Below, in pieces: positions 12,841 to 19,493 of a stretch of 19,493 bases of DNA (position 1 is the stretch's first letter; every line of letters starts with the position of its first letter). The stretch covers positions 1 to 19,493 of the forward strand of contig JBHELG010000148.1 of assembly GCA_046263195.1 (NCBI GenBank), read 5' to 3'. The position numbers and the translations under genes were made by a program. A model generated the notes under the pieces. The model ran no database searches and was not told the DNA's origin. It saw only the letters and a program-made list of their open reading frames with translations. Source of the stretch: JBHELG01 sp046263195 (GTDB lineage Bacteria > Actinomycetota > Nitriliruptoria > Nitriliruptorales > JAHWKO01).

Positions 12841-15800
12841 CGGCTCGCTTCTTGGTCGGGTTGTCCAGCGCCGTACGTACCGCCTTCTTCGCCCGGTCGA
12901 GGTCGACGAGCACGCGTTCCACCGGTCCGGCGGCGGTCAGGAACACGAAGACGACCCTGACGACGGGCTCTCCGGTCGCCTCCTCGACTGCCAGGGCGTA
13001 GGCGCCCCCCTGGGTGCGGTAGTGCTCGACCCTCGCGTCGAGGTTCGCATCGTTGGCGGCGGTCTTGTAGTCGACGACCACCAGGCCGTCGGTGGCGCGG
13101 TAGAGCAGGTCTATGTAGCCCTCGAGGGTGCGCTCCCCGAATCTGGCGGCGACGTAGGTCTCGCGCCAGCGCGGGTGGTGGAGTGCTTCCTTCACGGCTT
13201 CTGATTCGAGTGCTGCCCGGGCGAGGGTGAGGATCTCGGACTCGCGCCCGATCACCCCCTCAGCCGCGGCCTGGGCGGCCGCTGCCTGCTCGAGGCCCTC
13301 GCCGGAGGCCAGATCGATGGTCTGGAGCACGGCGTGGACGGCCCGTCCCACCGCGGTGCCGTAGCGGCCCTTCTGCCAGGGTGGCAGCTCCAGATCTCGA
13401 GGCTGCTTCTCGGTCCCCGCAGCCACGTCGCCGTCGACTTCGCCGTCCACCGTTCCGTCTTCGGCCGCCAACCCTGCGATGTCAGAGGCGCCCAGTGTGC
13501 GGCGGACGGAACTCGAGGAGAGTTTCGCGGCCCGCTCCTCCTCCCACTCGGCGAGCGGGAGAAGGAGTGGGGGGCGGAGTTGGCTCGAACCGGGCGGTGG
13601 AGATCCGTCGGAGGCAGGACCGCTCGCTGCGAAGAGGTCGGCCTGGTGGGGGGCCTCGACGCCGGCCGAGTACATGAGCTCGGCGTTCGTCCACTTGGCC
13701 TGCTCCGGCTGATCTCTCTTCCTCGTCCTGCGGTGCAGAGACACGACGAGGTGGTCTTTCGCGCGCGTACAGGCCACGTAGAGCAGCCGGATGCGCTCGT
13801 GGAAGTCCATCTGCTCGTCGATCGGCTTGAACTTCTCGAACTCCGGCGTGGTGAGCTTGCGTCCCACCTTCAGGGCGACCGCTTCCCCGGGCGGGAAGGC
13901 GACCTCGACACGGTTCGTGCGGCCGCGGGAGGCGGTGGTCATCCCCGACAGGATCGTGATCGGGAACTCCAGTCCCTTCGAGGCGTGAACGGTGAGGATC
14001 CGCACGGAGTCGTCGTCGGTCTCGGGCAGGACCGTCTCGGCTACGCGGGCGCTCTCGGAGGCCTGCATGCGGGCCCATTCGAGGTACTCGCGCAGGGTGC
14101 CACCTTCGGCCTCGCTCCATGCCCGCGCCTGGTCGATGACGAATCGCAGCCGACGCCACAGGTCGCGCGGGCGGCCGTGCAGGGCGGGGGATCCCCCCGC
14201 ACCCCCCTGCACGTAGCCGAGCTCGAAGAGCCGCCGGTCGCGGGCGATGCGGTCGAGGAGCTCCGACGGTGTGAGCCAGGGCAACCCGCGGTGGAGGTCG
14301 CGTAGGTAGCCCATCGCCGCGACCACGGGGTGAGTCCGCTCGAGGCCGGGAGGAGGGTCGACGAGGATGTGCCAGGCCCCGCCGGCGATGACCTTGTAGG
14401 TGAAGAGGTCGTCGTCGCCGCAGCCGAACAGCGGCGAGCGCAGGGCGGTGACGAGCGAGAGTTGGTCGCCGGGGTCGGCCAGGGCCCGCACCGCGCTGTG
14501 GAGGTCGCGCACCTCACGGGTCGAGTAGACGAGTGAGCTCGCCTCCGCCCGGTAGGGGATGTCGCGGGTTTCCAGGGCCCGCTCGAGGGCGGGCAGTGAG
14601 GTTCGTGCCGGCAGCAGGATCGCGATGTCACCGAGTCGGGCGTCGTCCCACGTCTCGGTGCCGTCGGGGCGCGGGCGGGCCACCTTCCAGGTCGTGGCGG
14701 TCAGGACGGCGTCGGCGACCTGGTCGGCTTCGCGCTCTCGGAGGGCGTCGGCGTCCAGCTCGCTGTGGTGCGCCTGACTGCCCAGCACGGCCACGGGCGG
14801 CCCGGTGGGCGGGGAGGTGCGGGTCGGTGCTGGGGCAAGCGGCTGGTAGCGGGGTTGGGAGCCGTCCTCTGGGACGATGAGGCGACCGAAGACGTGGTTC
14901 ACCCACGCGATGACCGCAGGAGTGGTGCGGAAGTTGGTGGTGAGGAGCACCGGTGGTTGACCGAAGACGTCACGGGCCTGGAGGAACAGGTCGATGTCGG
15001 CGCGGCGGAAGCGGTAGATGGACTGCTTGGGGTCTCCGACGAAGAAGAGCCGCCCCGGCTCCGCGTCGATCTCCCACCACGGCTTGTCCGCGGCAGCGGG
15101 GTCGTCGGAGGCGATGAGGACGGCGAGGTCGATCTGGATGGGGTCGGTGTCCTGGAACTCGTCCAGTAGGAGGCGCTGGTAGCGCTCACGCAGCGCCTGG
15201 CGCACCGGTGGGCCGTTGGGCCCGCGCAGCAGCTGGCGTGCCAGGACGAGCAGGTCGTGGAACTCGAGCCGTCCATGTGAACGGCGCTGCTCGGCCGCTT
15301 CGAGCGTGAAGCGAGCGAGCTCGAGGGTGATGCGCCGCAGGGCGGCCAGCGCGATCTGCTCCGCGTGGCACGCCTTGTCCTCCCCTATCGCGACCATCTC
15401 GTCGCGGACGTCGCCCTTGTCCCTCCAATTTTCCTTGCGCCCATATGAGTAGGAGAAGCTGGGCTTTTCCTCGGCGAGGAGGCGCAGCGCCTCGTACTCG
15501 TCGGGGGCGGTGCGCAGCCGCTCGAGGTAGGGGGCGATCTCGTGCGTCAGATGCTGGCACAGCTTGTCGTCGCCGTCGCGGCATTCCGAGCGGCGTGCGA
15601 GCAGCCCCTCGATGCGGGTGACGAACCGGTCGACCTCGCAGGGTGGGGGGTCCTCCGCGGGCCAGGGGAAGCGCTGCTCCTCGGCGACGAGATCCCAGTT
15701 GTCGTCGAACACCCGGGCGATGTGGCGCAGATCGCTCAGGCGTACCTCCGCCGCGAACGCGAGCAGCAGGCCGCGTTCGAGCTCCGAGGTGGCGAGCAGA

Positions 15801-16291
15801 GCGTCCCGGAAGCGGCGCCAGCGGTCTTCGAACTCGATCTCCGAGGCGACCTCGTCGAGCACTTCGACGTTGGGAGGCAGGCCGGCCTCGATGGGATGCT
15901 CGCGGAGGATGCGTTGGGCGAAGGCGTGCAGCGTGGAGATGGCGGCGACATCGACCTCTTCGAGTGCGGTTCTGAACCGGGCGCGACCCGTGGGGTCGAG
16001 GTCAGGGTCGGCGGCGCGAGACTCGAAGGCGCGGCGGATGCGGTCGCGCAGCTCCGCTGCAGCCTTCTCGGTGAACGTGATCGCCGCGATCGCGGGCATC
16101 TGGATGCCCGACGCGACGAGGGCGACGACCCGGTCGACGAGCGATTTCGTCTTGCCCGCCCCCGCCCCGGCTTCGACGAACAGCGTCGAGGCGAGGTCGG
16201 CTGCGATCCGCTCGCGGGCAGCCCGATCCACCAGCTCGCGGTCGGGCGGTGTGGGCAGGCCGCCTGCGGAGACGCACACCCGTCCTCTCAT
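12833..16291 (-). CDS. addA: AddA-type UvrD helicase-nuclease
   Basis: The 1152-residue subunit works with AddB to unwind and resect DNA double-strand breaks for RecA-dependent recombination. The start is ATG 16291 (preceded by GGAGGTGG and overlapping the addB TGA as ATGA), not the longer ORF. SF1A motifs: Walker A AGAGAGKT (41-48), Ia ITFTEKAAAELR (71-82), II DEFQDT (377-382), III FFVGDPKQSIYRFR (416-429), IV TTNFRT (451-456), V LTVHASKGLEFP (766-777), VI LLYVACTRAKDHL (836-848). The C-terminal RecB-type PD-(D/E)XK nuclease shows GRAVHAVLQ (982-990), LEGYIDLLYR with Asp1061, VVVDYKTA with Asp1074 and Lys1076, and QGGAYALA. All key residues are present. Both AdnB-like and AddA-like names are possible; the non-motor partner favours AddA. 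Confidence 0.94.
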   Translation of the reverse strand: MRGRVCVSAGGLPTPPDRELVDRAARERIAADLASTLFVEAGAGAGKTKSLVDRVVALVASGIQMPAIAAITFTEKAAAELRDRIRRAFESRAADPDLDPTGRARFRTALEEVDVAAISTLHAFAQRILREHPIEAGLPPNVEVLDEVASEIEFEDRWRRFRDALLATSELERGLLLAFAAEVRLSDLRHIARVFDDNWDLVAEEQRFPWPAEDPPPCEVDRFVTRIEGLLARRSECRDGDDKLCQHLTHEIAPYLERLRTAPDEYEALRLLAEEKPSFSYSYGRKENWRDKGDVRDEMVAIGEDKACHAEQIALAALRRITLELARFTLEAAEQRRSHGRLEFHDLLVLARQLLRGPNGPPVRQALRERYQRLLLDEFQDTDPIQIDLAVLIASDDPAAADKPWWEIDAEPGRLFFVGDPKQSIYRFRRADIDLFLQARDVFGQPPVLLTTNFRTTPAVIAWVNHVFGRLIVPEDGSQPRYQPLAPAPTRTSPPTGPPVAVLGSQAHHSELDADALREREADQVADAVLTATTWKVARPRPDGTETWDDARLGDIAILLPARTSLPALERALETRDIPYRAEASSLVYSTREVRDLHSAVRALADPGDQLSLVTALRSPLFGCGDDDLFTYKVIAGGAWHILVDPPPGLERTHPVVAAMGYLRDLHRGLPWLTPSELLDRIARDRRLFELGYVQGGAGGSPALHGRPRDLWRRLRFVIDQARAWSEAEGGTLREYLEWARMQASESARVAETVLPETDDDSVRILTVHASKGLEFPITILSGMTTASRGRTNRVEVAFPPGEAVALKVGRKLTTPEFEKFKPIDEQMDFHERIRLLYVACTRAKDHLVVSLHRRTRKRDQPEQAKWTNAELMYSAGVEAPHQADLFAASGPASDGSPPPGSSQLRPPLLLPLAEWEEERAAKLSSSSVRRTLGASDIAGLAAEDGTVDGEVDGDVAAGTEKQPRDLELPPWQKGRYGTAVGRAVHAVLQTIDLASGEGLEQAAAAQAAAEGVIGRESEILTLARAALESEAVKEALHHPRWRETYVAARFGERTLEGYIDLLYRATDGLVVVDYKTAANDANLDARVEHYRTQGGAYALAVEEATGEPVVRVVFVFLTAAGPVERVLVDLDRAKKAVRTALDNPTKKRAVT

Positions 16292-19200
16292 CCGCCCACC
16301 TCCTGGCCGTCGAGGACCTCGGGCGCGACGAGCGCCACGTAGTCGCGGAGTTCGGGCAGTAGGCGCAGCCGTTCCCAGTCGCGGTGGCGGTCGGCACTGC
16401 CGAGCTCGTCGGGATCGCAGTAGCGGCATTCTGTCCACTTCTGCCAGCCGGGCTCGGGGGGCCGGGCCGGGAACAGACCCCGTTCGATGCCGTCGACGAC
16501 GACGCGCAGTGTGCGGCGCAGCTCCTCGAGCACCTCGGGGGTCACGTCGTAGCCGATGCGTTTGAACTCGCCCTTCGAGGACACGAACCAGTACTCGGTC
16601 CTGACCTGCCGGACCGCTGGGTCGCTGGCTTGGACCGCCAGCGCGTAGATGGGCAGCTGCAGCCGGGTCCCGTCGCCCAGCGGCCGTTCGGGGGAGAGGT
16701 CGCGATAGTCGGAGTGGCCGCCCGTCTTGTAGTCGGTCACGACGATGGTGCCGTCGGAGGCCACGTCGACGCGGTCGACCTTCCCGCGTACGCGGATGTG
16801 CCGGCCGTCGCCGAGGTCGATCGTCACCGGCGCGGTGGGGGTTCGGGGCATGCCAAACGGCAACTCGGCTCCCACGGGTGTCACCCGCAGTTCGCGGCGG
16901 CGGGCGTCGTCACGCAGCGCGAATTGTTCGAGGTCGTGGAGGATCCGTTGCCGGTCGCGTCTCCACAGCAGCGGGTGACCGGTCACCCCGCGCTCCTGGG
17001 CGTCGCGGCACGCCTGCTCGGCGATCTCGGCCAGTCGCCTGCGAGCCTCCGGGGGCCACTCCTCCCCCACCGGCGGGAGGTCGCCGGCGAGCAGCTCGCA
17101 GAGCCAGCGCTCGAGGACGTCGTGGATGAGCGTGCCCTTCTCGAGCGGCGTGATCTCGAGCAGCTCCTCGGGGTTCTCGATCGGGGCGACCTTCAGCAGG
17201 TACTCCATGAGGTAGCGGTGCGGGCAGTCGAGCCAGGCCTCGAGCTGGGACGCCGAGACCGGGCGGTCGGCGGCGGGTGAGGTGATGTGGTCGCGGACGC
17301 TGGCGAGGTTGCCGTCGAAGCGGGTGAAGCGGTCCGCCTGCCGTCCGCGCACGAGCTCGACGCCCCGCCGCAGCCGCTCGTCGTCGCGGACGAGCCGGTG
17401 GTCGGCGACCGACCTGTGCAGGCCGTCGCCGACGAGGGCCCGCAGGCCGTACTCCTGGCGCGTCGCCGGAAACGCGACCGTACGCACACGAGCGGCGAAC
17501 GACGGGACGGTCTCGAGCCAGGGGGCTCTCGATAGAAGAGCACGACGGTCGCCGTCCGGTTCTCCGCTGCGGAGTGCCTCGACGCTGTCGAGCAGCCACC
17601 GCGACGGTGCCCGTTCCACGCTGCGACGCAGGTCACCGCGGGGGAAGGTCACCACCCGGCTGCCCGCTCCCGCCAGAGCCGCGAGTAGGTGACGGTGTTC
17701 GACCCCGACCTGTTCGCCTCGGGAACGCAGTTCGTCGGCCACTGCCGCGCGTTCCCTATCGGGAAGAAGAGAGTCCTCCCGTGGCCGGGTGGGGAAGACG
17801 CCTTCCGCCAGGCCCATGACGATGACGAGGTCGAGGTCGACGCCGAGAGCCGCGGAGGGGGTGCCGACGAGTACTCCGAGTCCGAACTCCCCCACCCGGC
17901 CGAGGTCGTCCTCGAGCTCGAGCTGCAGTGTGCGACGGAAGATCCTCAGGTCCGTGCGGCCCTCGACGGCGTCGAGCGCGCCGAGACGGTCCAGCGCCTC
18001 GTCGACCCGGTCCGCCGCGTCCCGCTCCTCCTCGGGCCACCAGTCGCGGCGGGCTTCGCCACCGAGATAACGGGAGATCATCCGCTTGCACCAGGCGGTC
18101 AGCTCCGCCCACGATCCCATCCGCATCGCCGCTTCGAGCTCGTCGAAGAAGCCGGCCACGAAGCCGCGCAGTCGCCGGGCGAACTCGCCGTTGCGCCGGA
18201 ACCGGTCTGCGAGCCACTCGCGCGGGTCCTCCGCCCCCGCTTCGTCGTCCGCGAGCGATTCCTGCTCCATGGCGAAGCGGGCCAGCTTGTCGAGCCACTC
18301 CCTGCGCCCGTGGACGATTCCGGCCTCGCGGCTGATGCGCTCCCAGGTCCCGGCCGGGATGCGCCCGCCCCGAGCGGCCAAGACCGGGGCCTCGCTGAGC
18401 AGGCCCATGACGGCGGGCCGCGAGTAGCGCTCTTCGGGGAGCTCGAGCAGGTCGAGGAGCCAGCGTCCCACGATGCGATCGCTGGGCAGGCGTACCGCAC
18501 GTCCGCTGTAGGCCACTCCGGCACCCTCGAGGTGCTCGTGGACGATGCGCGCGTAGGGTTCAGGCCGGGGATAGAGCAGCGCCATCCGCTCGAGCGCGAC
18601 ACCGTCGCGGGCGGCGGCGATCACCCGGGCGACGGCTGAGCGGCCCTCCTCGTCGGCGTCCGACACCGACACCACCGCGGTCGCGGCCGGCGGGGTGACC
18701 TCGACGTGCTCGGGCGCCTCCAAGCCGAGGCGGCGCAGCGTGCGGCGCACGTCGGCGTCGGCATCCGCCGCGCCTGTGAAGGCGGCGATGACCTCGACGG
18801 GGCCAACGGCGGCGACCCCCTGGACGAGCCCGGCGGCCGGCAGCGACAGGTCCTGTGGCAGGTGGACGATGACCATGCCGAGGTCGTCGAGCAGGGGCGT
18901 GCCCTCTCCGACCGCCTGCCGGGCGGCGGCGATGAGGTCCGCCTCCTCGTACCACCGCTCCCGCAGCCGCAAGCGGACGTTGCGGTGGATCGCGACGACC
19001 TCGGCGGCACGGCCGCTCCGAGCGGCGAGCACCTCGAGGCTCTCGGGCGTGACCTCGGACAGTTCGCGGTGGACGCGGACGAGTTCCTCCTCGGTCGAGG
19101 GATGGTCCTTGACGGGGGCGAACATGCCCGGGCCCTCGTCGAGCACCCCTCGCACCGCGGCCGCGATGACGGGCGTCGAGACCGGGCGGCGGCCGGCAGC

Positions 19201-19464
19201 GGCGAGGCGCGGGGCGCCGAGAAGCTCGGCGAGGCGGTAGAGGGTGAGGATCAGAAGGCCCGCCACGCCGCCGCCCCGGCTCGTGATCGGACCGAGCTCG
19301 CCGGATGCGAGCGCCCGGCGGGTCGACACGCCCACGTAGTTGGTGGGGACGACGACCGTGACCGGGGCGAGCGGATCGTCGCGCTTCGCCGCGGAGATGC
19401 GCTCGCGGAGCAACTGCGCGGAGGGGCGACCGTAGGGCACGACGTGGAGGAGCGGTTTCTTCAT
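16288..19464 (-). CDS. addB: AddB-type PD-(D/E)XK nuclease subunit
   Basis: 1058 residues, complete. The N-terminal two thirds is a helicase-like scaffold in which no Walker A is visible: the corresponding start is VPYGRPSAQ instead of GxSGSGKT, so motor activity is unlikely. The C-terminal nuclease begins at SASQLEAWLDCPHRY (Cys747), continues with GTLIHDVLERW (His781), VRGKVDRVD (Asp897), VVTDYKTG (Asp911, Lys913) and LQLPIYALA, and closes with WTECRYCD (Cys1013, Cys1016). AddB-type nucleases carry a 4Fe-4S cluster on four cysteines; three are visible, and the usual fourth just after the CxxC pair is not (PDELGSADR follows). ATG 19464 has no Shine-Dalgarno but a -10 box 8 nt upstream, suggesting a leaderless addB-addA operon. 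In actinobacteria AdnAB is the better-known relative. Confidence 0.92.
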   Translation of the reverse strand: MKKPLLHVVPYGRPSAQLLRERISAAKRDDPLAPVTVVVPTNYVGVSTRRALASGELGPITSRGGGVAGLLILTLYRLAELLGAPRLAAAGRRPVSTPVIAAAVRGVLDEGPGMFAPVKDHPSTEEELVRVHRELSEVTPESLEVLAARSGRAAEVVAIHRNVRLRLRERWYEEADLIAAARQAVGEGTPLLDDLGMVIVHLPQDLSLPAAGLVQGVAAVGPVEVIAAFTGAADADADVRRTLRRLGLEAPEHVEVTPPAATAVVSVSDADEEGRSAVARVIAAARDGVALERMALLYPRPEPYARIVHEHLEGAGVAYSGRAVRLPSDRIVGRWLLDLLELPEERYSRPAVMGLLSEAPVLAARGGRIPAGTWERISREAGIVHGRREWLDKLARFAMEQESLADDEAGAEDPREWLADRFRRNGEFARRLRGFVAGFFDELEAAMRMGSWAELTAWCKRMISRYLGGEARRDWWPEEERDAADRVDEALDRLGALDAVEGRTDLRIFRRTLQLELEDDLGRVGEFGLGVLVGTPSAALGVDLDLVIVMGLAEGVFPTRPREDSLLPDRERAAVADELRSRGEQVGVEHRHLLAALAGAGSRVVTFPRGDLRRSVERAPSRWLLDSVEALRSGEPDGDRRALLSRAPWLETVPSFAARVRTVAFPATRQEYGLRALVGDGLHRSVADHRLVRDDERLRRGVELVRGRQADRFTRFDGNLASVRDHITSPAADRPVSASQLEAWLDCPHRYLMEYLLKVAPIENPEELLEITPLEKGTLIHDVLERWLCELLAGDLPPVGEEWPPEARRRLAEIAEQACRDAQERGVTGHPLLWRRDRQRILHDLEQFALRDDARRRELRVTPVGAELPFGMPRTPTAPVTIDLGDGRHIRVRGKVDRVDVASDGTIVVTDYKTGGHSDYRDLSPERPLGDGTRLQLPIYALAVQASDPAVRQVRTEYWFVSSKGEFKRIGYDVTPEVLEELRRTLRVVVDGIERGLFPARPPEPGWQKWTECRYCDPDELGSADRHRDWERLRLLPELRDYVALVAPEVLDGQEVGG

Positions 19465-19472
19465 GACGCCAG

Positions 19473-19478
19473 ATGCTA
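19473..19478 (-). promoter_or_regulatory. -10 box of the addBA operon (leaderless)
   Basis: Minus-strand TAGCAT fits TANNNT and ends 8 nt before ATG 19464, so the transcript would begin at or one or two bases before the start codon. The -35 region lies outside the window, which ends 15 nt beyond this box. Confidence 0.45.
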
Positions 19479-19493
19479 CGGAAGGGGTGTGAC

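Noticed and set aside
16292..16438. 49-residue N-terminal extension of AddA
   Set aside because: It overlaps addB coding sequence and is Arg/Pro-rich; the ATGA overlap with a strong SD site at 16291 is the better start.
13334..16565. Several long plus-strand ORFs (for example 13334-14305, 15542-16342, 15564-16565)
   Set aside because: Mirror frames of addA and addB; no motifs and unnatural composition.
1..19493. tRNA genes, CRISPR arrays, insertion sequences, phage or toxin-antitoxin genes
   Set aside because: I looked for cloverleaf elements, regularly spaced repeats, transposase DDE motifs and terminal inverted repeats and found none I could support by eye.

Overview
The window is GC-rich (roughly 70%), with GC-rich third codon positions, very tight gene packing, several 4-nt stop/start overlaps and several apparently leaderless genes. 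This points to a high-GC actinobacterium (Actinomycetota). Nothing in the sequence fixes the genus. I see no rRNA or tRNA gene, insertion sequence, phage gene or CRISPR array; this looks like chromosomal core and semi-accessory sequence.

Layout. (a) 1-735: the 3' end of a site-2-protease-like membrane peptidase, then a small helical protein of unknown function, closed by a strong hairpin at 710-734. (b) 859-945 (minus): a 15-codon ORF behind a near-perfect Shine-Dalgarno sequence and a good -10 hexamer, whose transcript would end at the same hairpin. (c) 1020-2078 (minus): an FMN-dependent alpha-hydroxy-acid oxidase/dehydrogenase. (d) 2604-4253 (minus): a large secreted, C-terminally anchored surface protein with its own terminator. 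(e) 4716-6371 (plus): a probably leaderless, all-helical repeat-like protein of unknown function. (f) 9299 down to 6368 (minus): an operon mscL - Tat-exported lipoprotein intradiol dioxygenase - three-domain protein (ADP-ribosylglycohydrolase, dual-specificity phosphatase, RelA/SpoT-type HD hydrolase), joined by GTGA and ATGA overlaps. (g) 9377-11886: an AlaX-type alanyl-tRNA editing protein and a cupin protein (minus), divergent from a pirin (plus). (h) 11938-12840 (plus): a probably leaderless SAM-dependent methyltransferase. (i) 19464 down to 12833 (minus): an AddB-AddA double-strand-break repair nuclease/helicase pair with an ATGA overlap.

How the genes relate. AddB and AddA should form one end-resection complex. 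MscL, the exported dioxygenase and the three-domain hydrolase are cotranscribed and translationally coupled, but their functional link is unknown. AlaX is a trans-acting proofreader of mischarged tRNA-Ala. Cupin and pirin are both small metal-binding beta-barrel proteins and share a divergent intergenic region.

The most interesting item is the three-domain protein at 6368-8287. It combines three different removing activities (ADP-ribose, phosphate, and probably alarmone pyrophosphate) with recognisable active-site motifs in all three domains. Next are the very short ORF with an excellent ribosome binding site at 859-906, and a set of leaderless starts sharing a TANNNT box 7-8 nt upstream.
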